A stretch of 64,000 nt of DNA, taken from Dolomedes plantarius (lineage: Eukaryota; Arthropoda; Arachnida; Araneae; Dolomedidae). The translations under genes were made by a program, and so were the position numbers. The stretch lies in the NCBI GenBank assembly GCA_907164885.2, contig OU015493.1:59768935-59832934 (forward strand). The letters are read 5' to 3'. Below, in pieces: positions 1-13,700 of the stretch. Under the pieces are notes generated by a model, which saw only the letters and a list, made by a program, of their open reading frames with translations, was not told the DNA's origin and did not search any database. How positions within the stretch are numbered: position 1 is the first letter of the stretch; each line of letters starts with the position of its first letter.

Positions 1-370
1 CTAGAGTCACTGAGCTTGAGCATTTAATTTGCTTGCTTCATACTTGATTCCCGTCGTTGAATGGGGTTACTTAAGATAGTGTATCTGTTGACTTTTAGCA
101 TATCTTCTGTCTTCGTGTTAAAGCTCCATGGAATTTCGTCATACTTCTGAGGACACCTATTAACAACTGCATAGTTTCTTTACTGTCTTTTGCTTATTAA
201 AATAAATATTTAAATGAAGAGACGCTTTTTTTCAAATTTGAACTTTTCCGACGTTAATATTTTACCAGACAACTGCAATCTGTCTTTATAAAGTTAATTT
301 TTGACCTGAACATAAATACTGGAATGTACCCATTGAGATTTTCTTTTCTCCCATGCGTGATACCACTTAC

Positions 371-441
371 CACTAAGTAGTTCTTGCTTGTGGAAAATTT
401 TCAGTTTAAACACTGGCGCCTCAAAATTTTCCCACAGCTTC
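371..441 (-). other. Possible exon-like fragment on the minus strand
   Basis: Read on the minus strand, 71 bases lie between a plausible acceptor (ending in attag, at 442-446) and a good donor (gtaagt, 365-370). They stay open in one frame and give a mixed, non-repetitive peptide beginning KLWENFEAP. I do not recognise a family. It abuts a mobile element and could be a captured fragment or chance; the call is weak. Confidence 0.15.
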
Positions 442-453
442 CTAATCACAGTA

Positions 454-643
454 AGGGCCTGTTCACATAGGAGTCCGGTAGCGAACGCGTAAAAGGAAAG
501 ATGGCGCTGAAACGGAAATAAACCAATCATAGGCCTCCAAACGATTAGAAATAAAATTTTTAACGCCTATGATTGGTTTACTTTCGTCTCAACGTCATCT
601 TTCCCTTAACGCCACGCAACGGACTCCTATGTGAACAGGCCCT
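454..643. mobile_element. Fold-back MITE-like element, copy 1
   Basis: The ends are inverted copies of each other: AGGGCCTGTTCACATAGGAG at 454-473 and its reverse complement ending at 643. The interior also folds back, with a motif around aaaccaatcataggc repeated inverted near 568-590. At 190 bp with no coding capacity it is a non-autonomous DNA transposon; the GGGCC termini suggest a PIF/Harbinger- or hAT-type parent, unproven. No clean target duplication is visible. Confidence 0.7.
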
Positions 644-655
644 CAACAGGTCTTA

Positions 656-808
656 AGGGCCTGTTCACATAGGAGTCTGTAGCGTTGCTTTAAGGAAAAG
701 ATGACGTTGAGACGAAAATAAACCAATCATAGGCCTCCCAACGATTAGCGACGAAATTTTAACGCCTGTGATTGGTTTATTTTCGTCTCAACGTCATCTT
801 TCCCTTCT
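656..808. mobile_element. Fold-back MITE-like element, copy 2, right end missing
   Basis: A second copy of the 454-643 element starts only 12 bp after the first, in the same orientation, with the same AGGGCC terminus. Arms at about 695-734 and 764-803 are nearly perfect reverse complements (aaccaatca/tgattggtt core) around a loop of about 30 nt, so the transcript would form a strong hairpin. The outer right terminus is absent or diverged. Confidence 0.65.
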
Positions 809-1655
809 CATACTGCAATAGGTCCGGGTTTTTTTTTTTTCTTTTTTTAAACTCCCAGGAAGATATTGACTTCCTTCTTCAATGGTTGCACCACAGCGTC
901 TACAAAACAGTCTCTATATTTTAATTCTGGAGGAATTTTAACGTTCGTATTTATATTTAGAACATTATACTTCTTTCACGCATTATAACATGTCTCAAAT
1001 CACTTCGGAATATTTGTTGAATTTTAAACATTTTCTTTCTTGAAATTGGCAACAAAACACTTAATTAAAGTTTCGGGAAAACTTCGAGGCGCAAAATATG
1101 AGATTTCAGAGGGTTTTTAAATTTCTGTATAGGAATTCCATCAGTAGATTGTAAAGTTTATTGTTTTCTGTGGTCATGAGCATAAAAGCCGCAAAGAACT
1201 ATGAAATCTTTGTTATTCAAGTGTGTTTATAAATGGAATTATTTAAATATTATTAAATCAAGTTTTGTACAATATCAAAATAAAGATTTATTTATGTAAT
1301 CACATGGACGATCTTATATTTTAATTCACGTATTAAATGCGTTAATAAAACGTTTTCGGTAATTTAACAATATTTTGAAATAGGGTTAGTCAAAATTTAG
1401 AAGCTGGTTTTAAATGAATTTGTACAAAATATTTTTTCAAATCATCAAGAAATTATACATATATAAACAAAAATACTGTAGAGATTATGTTATACTATTT
1501 ATTTATAGACAACACATTTTTTTAGTATATGTAGGTATCACATGACTTTAATTCTACTAAATTTAATAGATAGGGGAAGTTGTATAAAACTGTAATCTTT
1601 ATAATGATATAGAATATAAGAAATTTGGCTCACAGTTCTGTACTTTTTTATTTAG

Positions 1656-1778
1656 ATATTAATGAATGTCCTCATGCTTGTGGTGTCAATTCAGAATGTA
1701 CCAATACACCTGGAAGCTATACATGCAGATGTAAAGCTGGCCACACTGGTGATCCATACCTTTCAGCTGGATGCCATG
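1656..1778 (+). CDS. dpy: dumpy exon 1: calcium-binding EGF
   Basis: 41 codons beginning D-I-N-E-C, with the C-x-N-x4-Y-x-C-x-C core and GHTGDP loop; six cysteines. The D-I-N-E start and central N/Y residues are the calcium-binding EGF signature. Intron of 256 bp follows, nothing recognised in it. Confidence 0.9.
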
Positions 1779-4700
1779 GTTTGTATTTATTTAGGATATT
1801 TAAAATAAGATTAATTTGCAAATAGCTATTAAAAACTAATTTTTTAAAGGTTTTTTCATAATTTGGTGTTTACAGCTGTTAAGTTGTAACTTTTGACAAC
1901 ATCACCATTTTAAAAAAAAATTTTTTTCCAATGTCCTTTCATACTATAAAGTGCATGTTTTAGCTTTAGCTTTTCAATAATATCATTTAGTATGACGATT
2001 TTCTTATTTTCTAAAATTTTTATGTTATCCACAGATGATGATGAATGTTTAAGACCTGGAGCCTGTGGTCAAAATGCACAATGTTTTAATAATATCGGGT
2101 CATACACTTGCAGTTGCTTAGAAGGATACACTGGAAATCCATTGCATAGTTGTGTTGGTATGTAATTTTTATTTTTTACTCTTTTGAAAAGTACATTTTG
2201 TTCTTCAGTTTTGCAGTTTTTATAAATATGAGAATGATAGTTTTTTCATATTAATAAAGTTTTGTAGGAAATTTTTTTTGTTTGGTCTGTTGACTGAAAT
2301 TCTTAGAGTATTTATTTTTCTATCTATTATTATTATTATTGTTTTGTTCTTACTGGTACTGTACATTCTGTTAAACAACATTTTCTTTATAGATATTGAT
2401 GAATGCAGACAGAATCCATGTTCTGATAATGCTATTTGTAGAAATCTCCCTGGAACTTTTGAATGTAAATGTCTTGAGGGTTATGATGGTAATGCACGCG
2501 AAGCATGTACAAGAGGTAAAAGATTTTTCTTTAATGATATATAATAATTAAGCCATAAAAATTATATTTTAATGATTTTCTTTATATCCTGATATTTTGA
2601 CATGTTTGATAACTATCCTATGTTTTATTGTAGTGAAAGTTGATGTCCGATGTCAAGGAAATTATGATTGTACAGAAAATGCTGAATGTACAAGAAGTCG
2701 ATGTCAATGTAAATCAGGCTTTCAGGTTTCTGGCAGCGAATGTGTTGGTAAGCAATATTTTTTTCGTACATTTTTTTTCATAAATTAATAACCTTAAAAA
2801 GTATTACATTTTGCATTAATAACTTGATTTATATAAAAGTTTTATTTGCGTTATAAGAAAATAGTCTGAAATATTCCATGCTTTCAGACTCCAATAGGAT
2901 GATGTTCAGAAAAAATGTATAATTTTGAAATTTATCTGCCATGAGACTGTAATGTTACAAGGATTTTATTTTTTATTAGATATTGATGAATGTCGATCAC
3001 CAAATATTTGCGGGCGAAATGCAGTTTGTAAAAACATCATTGGAAGTTATAGATGTGAGTGTAGGCATGGATATGAAAAGATTTCATCTGCCCAAGAAAG
3101 CCATTGTAGAGGTAAATTATATTCAAAGTTTTGGTTTCTAATATTGAAAATGATTTCAGATGTTTCTTACAGTAGCCTAATGTTTTTTAGTTAATTTGAC
3201 AGCATTTATATATATGTGTACAAAGAATTCCACATTTTTAATTGCATATGCTTTAGAATTTGATTGAAAATAAGTATGAAATTTTTATATTAGTTTTTGC
3301 AACTTTAAGTTTAAGATATTTATTGTTGTCAATTAAAAATACTTTATCTCAAATCATACTTTTAAAATTTAATTGCCTGTAAGTTGATGGAGGAATACTT
3401 TTTAAGCTAATGAGTTTGTATGTAAATCTAACATAAATAACAAGTCAATAGAATTCATTAATCAGATTACAATATTTTTTAAAAATTGCATTTTCTCTTT
3501 TTAGATGTTAATGAATGCTTGTTTGGACGCTTCCCCTGTGGTCAAAATGCAAAATGTATAAATAATGATGGAAGCTATGAATGTGTATGCCCTGACAATT
3601 TAATTGGAGATCCAACAGTTCAGTGCAAATGTAAGTCGATGGAGAAATACTTTTTAAGCTGAAGAGTTTTTTTTAATTTTATTTCTTCTAATAATTTGTG
3701 TCTATAACTTTCCCTGTCTCTGAAAGAGATTGTTTCATGTATTAGCATTTTAAAAACTTATCACGATGCATGCCTAAATATGAGAATCCAGAACTAAGAA
3801 CCTATCAACCAAGAACTATGAGTTGTTTCATATTCTCTCTCCTTTTCCATAGAATGTAAACTTAAGTTTATCCTAATATTTCTGATTTACTTGATAGTAC
3901 ATAGCTACATATTACTTAATGTACATAGGAAAATTTCGGAAAAAAGGAGGATAATACATATTAAAAACTATACACTTTTAAACCTATTATGAATACTTAA
4001 ATTTCTAGATTAAGAACGGGCAAAATTTGTAAATATATTGCAGTCTTAGAGGAGACTGATGCTTATATTTGATTTTTTCTATATTAAATTTTTGTCAGAA
4101 TAATATACTTGGCCTGAAAAATTTAAGCTGTATTTATTAATTTTATTTTTATTTATGTTTAGCACCTTGTTCAGATGTTGATTGTGGTGAACATGCTACA
4201 TGTCAAGCTAATGGTAAAGAGGCAGCTTGTATCTGTAATCTTGGTTACACATTTGATCCACAAAATATTGCTGCAGGTTGTCAAGGTATTTTTTAAATTG
4301 GACTATCTTGTTTGTTCTTTAAAATTATATTTTGGATGAACTAGCAAACTCTTTCATGCTAAAATGTTCATTTTAATGAATTTTTTTTTCTGTGCTTGCT
4401 TTTGAAATCACATCGATTTCCAGACTGTTTAATGTAATTTTTGGATTACTTGTTTCAATTTTACTTTACAAACAAAATGTTTAATATTTGTAACTAGATT
4501 ACTGTTCATGTAGTTTGAAGCAAACTAATGATTTCTGTATTTTTCTAGATATTAATGAATGTGACCAAGTGCATGGGCCCTCTGGTCTTTGTGGACAAGG
4601 AGCTATTTGTGGAAATGTACCAGGAAGTTACCATTGTTACTGTCCACCAGGTTTTACTGGAGACCCGTTCAGATACTGTGAAGGTATGAATAGCATTTGC

Positions 4701-7700
4701 ATCAACATTTACTGCAGGAAAAAATTCTAGATTTAAATTGTTTTATTGAGGAAATTACTGACTTCAATAGAGCCGATAAAGTATACCAACATGAAAATCT
4801 AATATTAAGAAATTTTTACTATCAATTACATACTAAAAAGATTACTTCATGATTTTCAGAGGAAATAAAAAAAGCTTTTATTTATGAGTTTTATAGTTTA
4901 TTTTATATAAGGCTGTAATGAATTATGCATGTGTTTTTGATTTATTTTCATAAATAAATAAATTATGATTTTTTTCTTACGATTAAATTGAAACTTTAAA
5001 TTAAATATCATTACTTAAACAATTGTCATATAAATACCTTCACTTTATAATGATTAGCTGTAAATTCATGAGGATTTACTGAATAAATATTGCATAATTA
5101 TTATTCTTATAGTTAATGAACTATTTTTAATCAATTTTTAAAAAATGAAGGAAGTGTTTCTGTTTTCAGTTACCTGTGTATTACGATTTTGTTAAAAAGT
5201 AAGAATTTGGGTAACATGAATTATAGGAAATCATAAGCTATTGTTCTCATTAGAAAACATTCATGAAGTTTCATACAGTTTATTTACATTAATAAAATAT
5301 ATTTTTTATTATAGATATTAACGAATGTGACAGGCGCTTTGGTCCTAGTGGACAATGTGGGGATGGAGCAACATGTACAAATACTTTAGGTAGCTTCACA
5401 TGCACATGTCCAACTGGTTTCTCAGGAAATGGAAGAGTGAAATGTCAAGGTAATAATTTTCAACAAGTTATATTTGATTATCATTTTAAACATATTTTGC
5501 CATATTTTACCATTTGTGAGTTGATTACAGTTACTAATTAATTTATTCTTGATTTCATTCAGATATCAATGAATGTTCTCAAGCATTTGGACCTAATGGA
5601 AAGTGTGGCATTTCTGCCATATGTACTAACAGACCAGGAAGTTATGAATGCCGATGTCCACCAGGAACATCTGGTGATCCATTTGTTAGATGTAAGCATA
5701 TTTTTATATTTCATATAACATAAATAAATCTGGGAAATATTAAGTTAAAAAAAATTTCATTCTATGAGTTATTTTTTCTCCCCTTTACTTTGCTTAGCAA
5801 CTACTATAACAACTTCAGTGTTAAGGACAATAATAATAATTTTTTTTAAATCATGCAATTTTTCAACAGTTTTCCCTTATGTTTAATCATGATACACTTC
5901 TTTTTATGTTTTATCTAGTAGTTTGACCGAGCTTTATTGCAAATATTCTGTAATGCAACATCTGATAATTATTGAAACAAACATAGCTTAACTTTGTGTT
6001 TTTGGCTATTAACTGAATTTTTATATTTATCCCTTATGTGTAATTTTATGTGTCTAAATATGATAAAAAAATTTGTGATCAGAGCCATTTATTTTATTTG
6101 ATTAAATTCCATATTTTTAATGAGGGCACTCACCTCCTTCAAAATTTATTTGTTAATTTATAAATGTTTTATTTTGCTTTACAGGCACAGCTGTTGTTCA
6201 GTGCAGAGATGACAGTTCATGTAGAGGAAACTCAGTATGTAGCAGAAATCAATGCCATTGCCCAGACCCATACTTTGGAGATGAATGCAAACGTGAGTTT
6301 TATTATTGCTTGTGTTTATTAATTTAAAAATGGGAATCTCTTAAAAGAATATTTAGAAAATAAGTGGGAAATATGAAGTGATACTATCTTTAGTTTAAAA
6401 AAGTACTTAAACTGTCAAACACAGGAAAACTAAACTTTTGGCACTTAAAAATACTACCAGTTTGGTCAAATACTGGCCCAAAGAGTTTTTTTTTTGTGTG
6501 TTACTCATTATGATTGTTTAAGTATTAGGATGCTTGAACTGTATGGATATAGGAAATTCCTTGTGTATTCACTGTATGGTAATTTCCTGTATTTTAACAA
6601 AGTAATAAGAACAGGATTGTATAGATTTTGTTAAATAATTTTCAAAAATTTGTAATGATAGAAATCTGCATATGTTTGATTTTTTTTATTTCTTCATAAT
6701 TATCATTATAGACGATAACTAAAATACTCTTTAAAATATTATTCCTACATTTAAAATTTTGTTTGAAACTGTTTACTGTTTTTAGATCCATGTGATGATA
6801 TCTTCTGTGGAGACCATGCTACATGTCAGTTAGACGGAAATAAAGAAGCAGTATGTGTTTGTTCACCTGGTTATACTGGTAGAAGCAACAGTTTACCAGG
6901 TTGCATTGGTAAGTCAATCATTGATCTTATTCTTAAAATGTGAGTTTGTTCTCTTTTTTTGGGCTTTTTTAAAATATTAATGAAATATTTATGCCACATT
7001 GATATTTACAAAGTTAATAATCTTTTATTTATTTTAATTTGTACAAATATTTCAAAAAATTAGTTTTCATTAATAACCAAATTGTGTATTGGTAAAATGA
7101 TTTTGATTTAGAATTGCAATATTCATTTTTTGCATCTAACTTGCATGACTGAACTCATGAATCGCTTTCACACATTACATTTTGTCTTTAAATCTATCTT
7201 TCTCAGTTTATTTATAAAATATACTTTAGCATTTAAGAAAAAGATCCATCTGCTATCCAAATTTTTCTATTCGTGCATAACATTACCATCTGCTATTTTC
7301 CATAAGTTAACGAGAAAATTAAAAAATTAACGAATATGATTTTCATGTATTTATTTTTAAACTTTGCTATTCTTTATGTGTATTTGAATTCATTAATCTG
7401 TTATTTAAGCTGTGCTTTTCTAATTTCAAGTGATTCTTAACATCTGTTTTTTTATTATATAGATATTGATGAATGTAGCAGTGGAGCTCGTGTATGCGGT
7501 CAAGATGCTGCTTGCAGGAACAGCCCTGGATCTTACGAATGCGTATGTCCTCATGGTTACACTGGAGATCCATACAGAGGCTGCATAAAGAGTGGTAAGT
7601 TGATTTGTGCAGTTTATTTTTGTTGTAAGTTTTTACTTTTTTTAGAACATTGTCAAAGTTCAAAATGTTCAAAAATATATTATTAATTAATGTTTAAAAA

Positions 7701-10700
7701 ATAACGCTATTAGTTGTTCTATTAGTAATTGTGGATAAATTCAGATGCATTTGACATTCATTTATTTCAGAACCATCTACGATTATATGTTCTGAAACAA
7801 GACCATGTGCTCCTAAAGAAGAATGTGTGTCAGTTGGAACATCATCTCAATGTGTTTGTAAAAGAGGTTTCACAAGAGATCCAAATTCAGGAAAATGCAG
7901 AGGTAAGTTCTGAATTCATTCTTTAAAATATGGATATGCTATTTTAATTGATTTTTAAAACTCTCTATGCCACCCACATCATATAGTGGCTAGTATCACA
8001 AGTTTCAACAAGATGGGCTCAAGATCTAATCCCCACTAAGGCATAGATGTTCCCTCTCATAGGGAGCAGTGTTGGTTCACCTATATAGGCCTTCCATAAT
8101 GAGTAATATTAAGTGTATACAGTAAAAGAATGATCAACTCAAGGACGAGAGAATAGCAATCATGCGCTATGCAAACATGGTCAAGAAATCACCCTAAAGG
8201 TATTCACTGAACTGCTGATCCAATTTTTGCTTCAAAAAAAATATCACAGTCCATTGAAACTGGTTACCTCATATAGAACATAGTAGACTCCAGGTTAAGT
8301 ACTTCCTAAGTCCAGGTCACCACTTTCTTGAAGTGCACCAATCTGTATGCTTCACCTTGGTTTAGGGCACAGATACTAAATAATTCTGGTGTTCCGCATG
8401 CTGAAGACGCAAATGAAGTTATTCGTGATTAAAAATAAACTTTTATTCAATTAGAGAATCAGCACGTGAATAATTCCTCGAGCAATCACAATGCTAGCCT
8501 TTAACATGACTAAAGTGCATGCACATGCGAAAACTAAATAGTTAATGATTAGTGAGGTACAAATCCCTCATACCGGAACTAGTCCATGCACTGGCTGAGT
8601 GCTCTGGTTGAACTACTTGTCATCCTTCTGGTACACTGCTTTTATGCTGGTAACCTCCAGGCTGTTTTGCATAGTAGGCAAATCTCAAAGTCTGGACACA
8701 GGATGAGAATGAAGTCTATTACTTGAAGAATTGACTATTATGTCATAAATTGAATAATGGTGTCACTCGTCAGCTGGCCGTAGTTGGTACTATGTCCATG
8801 ATATTCAAGAATATTGTTGGTCATTGAAACAAGGGCACCACATAGTCAATAAATTCATGGGGTGAATGGGCAAATGTCTTTGGGACAAGTGCCTGCCTCA
8901 GTGGAAAAAAAAGCAAAATAAGCCTCTATTCATACTCCTATCATGAAAACACCCATTCCAAAGTGAATTTACCTCATATTGTCTGTGAGGATAGTTAATA
9001 TTTAAGTATTAACCTTTATAAAAATGTATTTAATAAGCATACCAGTTTTATTTACATTGCAATGTGGTAAAAGAATTATTCTTCCAAGAATGTGTTTGTT
9101 ATGCATTCTTTTTCACCTATTTTTAAACATTCTGTTCTGATTTATTTTAGATACAAATGAATGTGCAGAAATTAGAGATAAATCACCATGTGGCAAACAT
9201 GCATTCTGTTTGAATATGGAAGGCAGTTACATTTGTCGCTGCCCACCAGGACATATTGGAAACCCATACAGTATTTGTTACCCTGAAAGTAAGTTTAATA
9301 TTTATTACCTTGTTATGTTATTTTAAATAGATGCAATATTAATTATAGCCAAAATTAATTAACAAAATTAATTTTTTTTAAATGACATTTAAAATTTTAT
9401 TTTAAACTCTGTAAAATATTTCTTGGGGGTCCAAAAAATAGATGACATGGAATGACTTTTGTGATATCAGAATTTGGAGTCTTTGTATAAAAGAAATGTA
9501 TTTTTTTATAAAAGTATCTAATCCTTTCTTGAAATTTGAAAGAGTCACATAAAGTAAAATGCCTAGATATTATGTGATGCAGTTCTACATATTATTTTTC
9601 CTGAGTAAAAGAGGTAAATTGAGAACTTCAAATAGCTTTCTACATAACTCTGTCAAAATTATGTTTTACTATAAATTGCATGTTATAAATATTTTAGTAG
9701 TTCCATAAAGTATTGTTTTTTATATGACAGTTCATACAGAATTTAGCTTAAATAGTCTCATAACATATACGCTTAGCTTAATTTATCTATCTACATAAAC
9801 TGATATTTACAATTTCTAAGATTTTTATTGTATCTTTATTAAACTGCATTTCTTAAGGAACTATTTTATGGTGAGTTATTGCTGTGAAATTTATTTTTCT
9901 TTCTATTCTATTTACGAATTACCAAGAAAAAATATATTTATGTTCTGGTCCATTCATTTGCAGTGATTAAATGTTCTCGAGACAATGAATGTCCAGGTAA
10001 CACTATATGTCTGGATGATGGAGCTCAGGGTCAACATTGTGGTTGCAGGGCACCATTTGTACAAGATGGAGAATATTGTATTTGTAAGTGGCATTTTTGT
10101 ACAATTTTCTATGTTTTGATATATTTGTATCTGTAATAAGTGTTGAGACTTAGTATTTTTAACCTTTTTCTTTGAGTGTCACAGTGAAATTATTTCTGAA
10201 CTTCTCAGTATTTTGCTATCATGTTACTTCATGGCACAAAATATGAAAATTTGAAGTCTGTTTTACTTATGGAAATTGCTACTTGTTGAAAATTTGTTTT
10301 TTTTTTTTGCATTCATAAGTATAATGTAATGATTTTTTTAATCTTCATATCACCTTTTTTTTTAACTCTTGATAACTACTTTTACTTAATTCACAAACAT
10401 GTCTAATTTATTACTATTTTCAGTGGTCAGCCGAAATTGTTCCACAACAAATCCATGTCCAGAAAATCAAGAGTGTGTTTACACAGGTAATGGATATGGT
10501 TTCTGTATTTGTCCTAGAGGCTATACAATGGATGCCACCGGATTCTGCAGAGGTAAATTTATTTCATATTTATTTAGTTTGTTTAACATATTATAAAGCA
10601 CTAAACTGAGGGCTCTTTAAATAATGTGTGAGTCATTTTAAAGGAAATTTAGTATCACAACTGAAAACTGAATAATCTATTTATATTTAATGTAAAATCT

Positions 10701-13700
10701 CCTTAGCTTGCTACACTGTTTGAATCTTTAATGCTGATTATTTTAGCAATGTAAGTTAATACAGTAAAACCTCATTTATCTGGACAAACTGGGACCATAA
10801 GCAATCTGGACAATCAAAAATCCAGATTATCCGGGTAATATGGGTAATAAGCAAAACAAAATCCTTAACTTAGTAGACTTAACCATTTATTATGATATAA
10901 AACTATATTTTGTAACAAAATTACATTGTATTGTTTACAAGACATTAAAAAATATAAAAGTAACTTTTTGCATCATTTCTTAACAAAGAATTGGTAAGTC
11001 TAGTAAAGCTTTCTTAAACTCAACAAAAAGCATTTTAGTACCATGACTTATTGTACAATCTATGCAGGAACTGTATGTTTAATCAAACTAAAAAGCGAAT
11101 ATTTGGCGTACTTGTAGTTATGTTCTTGCTATCATAGTTAAAAATTATTATCTAATGTGAACATTAAATAAAAATGTCTATAAATCTGATCCAGATGAAC
11201 AAGTGCCAGATAAATGAGGTTTTACTGTATGTTAACATATAAATCAGTGCTTAGCATCCAAACTTCCTTAAATGGTTTTCTTCTCATATTAATTACTATG
11301 CAGTATGCTTACAGTCTAATTTTTGTTACTTTTATTCTAAGCTCTATCTATGACAGCAGGCACATATGTTACATGAATATTGTATAAATTTCCAATTTGA
11401 CATTTTGCAGATATTGATGAATGTACTGAAATTAAAGACTGGTCTCTATGTGGAGGTTATGCTGAATGTATTAACTTACCTGGTGCTTATCAGTGCTTGT
11501 GCTTATCAGGATACACAGGAAATCCCAGACAAGGCTGTAGTAGAATTGGTAAGTTTGATTCATGGCAATTACCAATGTATCTCTTTGAACATTGCAGGCT
11601 TTGAACTTTTATATGATAATACCTATTTATTTATGTTTCTACTTCTTTCATACTTTTTAGTTAACTATAATCATTTCATTATTATTTTTTTTTTAATAGA
11701 AATTGAATGTCGAGGCCAAAACAGTTGTCCTCAAAATATGGAATGTATTAAAGGTCAATGTGAGTGCTTGGCTCCATATGTATTAGAAGGCCAGCAATGT
11801 AAACGTAAGTACTGTTTCTAATTTTTTTACATTTTCTTTAGAACTAATGAATAACATTTTATTGAAATTCTCATTCTTGTGGTAATTATGTTAGTCTTTG
11901 TTAAGTGGATTCACTATATTGACAAGAAAATATTCTTTCCGTAGATCCATGTGAATGGTATTCTTGTGGACAGTATGCAACTTGTGAATTGACACCTAAA
12001 GGACCAAAATGTGTTTGTATCCCTGGATGTACTGGTGATCCGAATAATGCTTGTCAAGGTAAATATAGGCATAATAGTATTGATTATACCTTAGAAGTCA
12101 GAGAAATGAATTCAAAGAAATTTTATCTTTCCTTGTATTCTAGATTTTTATAAATACACTTAAAATCATAAATAAGTGCTGCATATTTGTTTAAAACTAC
12201 TGAAGTCTATTTTAGAAGTAGTTTTTTTTTTTTTTTTTTTTTTTTGGTAAATTCACATGGAAAGAGAGAATTTTTTTTCTTAAATTATGTGTATTTTTAT
12301 GAATTGGATTGAAATATAATTTATATATGAACAGTGATAAAAGATCAGTCAAAATTGAGTATAGTTCTACCTACATGTAGGGAGTTTTATCCTTTATGCC
12401 GATGTTTACTTGTTAGGATTATGTTCACACTGAAGGTCAATTGAAAGGCTTTTACATTTTTCTGAATCTTTCAAAATTTACTTCTGTGTTTTTAATATGT
12501 AAGGTAGATTTTAGTGATTTAATGTTGTATTTCTTAATCTTCTATTTTCTTTTCTTTGATTCATATCATCATGTGTCATCATGAGATCATATTTTTTTTT
12601 ATAACTGACATCTATAAATATAAATGTAGACACTTTTTGTATTAGCTTAATATTGTTTATATTGCACTGTGTTTGCAAAATGTTTTCTATTTTTATTTAT
12701 AAAAGTTAATGTTTGTTTTTATGTTATTTCCTTTAGATATCAATGAATGTACAGCTGACCTGCCAATGGATCCCAATGGTCCTTGCTCTGTTGGTGCAAC
12801 TTGTATCAATATTGTTGGTGGTTACCAATGTGAATGTCCGCCTGGGACATCTGGAGATGCTTACAAGGGTGGATGTAAGTTGTATTGCTTTTTTTTCTCA
12901 TGTGTTTTGATAATCAAGGTATACATTTATTATTTAAATTATATTCTGTGCTTCATAAATCAAAACAAATATCTTGAAATGTTTTAGATATTTTTTGCTT
13001 AAATTTGTTAGATTGCTTTTTCTGTCCAATATATTTGCAAAATCACCACCCACATTGTTTGGTTGTCAGTTTCGCAAGCTTCCACCATGTGGGCCTTGGT
13101 TCAAATCCGGTCCAAAGCATGGATATTCTCACGCTAGTACCTCTTAAGGAGCCATGTTGGATCACCTATATGGTTCTCATATAATAAAACAGTCATTAAA
13201 AAAATCACAATTTTTAGGGAAAATGTTCGCAGAATAAGTGCTTGCTGCATTAGAAAAAAATGTGCAAAATGAAAATTATATTTTGTGAAGATTTTCTATG
13301 GACATAGACACTAGGGTTCCAATTTATTCTGTTATTTATAATAAAATTCATATTTTTTCCAAATTTATAAAATGCATCTTGTAATTTTTTTCACTTTGTA
13401 TTATTATTATTTAAATCCTTGTATTGTACTGTTAAAATTATGTTTTTGCATATATTTTGTTTATTATACTCCATTTTTTTACTTTAAAGCCATTTTAAAA
13501 ACTTTTGAAAATTTGTATCGCAGGTCGTGGGGCAACTGGTTGTTCATCTGACAGACAATGCCCACGCAATGCTGTGTGTGATGCTAGAGGAGGGGCATGT
13601 GTTGGTAAGTCTCATATTTTCAAGAACAGATTTTATTTTAATTTATGTTTGTGACTTTCTCAGAAGAAAGTAAAATTAATTTCTCAAATCAATAATTTGT

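Larger units (their letters stand above)
1..1655. other. Non-coding stretch before the first visible exon (intron or 5' flank)
   Basis: No cysteine-rich exon of the dumpy type is visible here. It contains two fold-back repeats (454-808), a T-rich tract near 829-847 and AT-rich sequence. The first visible exon opens with a phase-1 acceptor after a normal pyrimidine tract, so an upstream coding exon must exist. This stretch is therefore most likely intron, and it is longer than any intron inside the window. Confidence 0.6.

Noticed and set aside
7130..7330. 66-codon + strand open frame in intron 12
   Set aside because: Low-complexity, AT-driven composition with no splice context; the real exon 13 begins at 7463.
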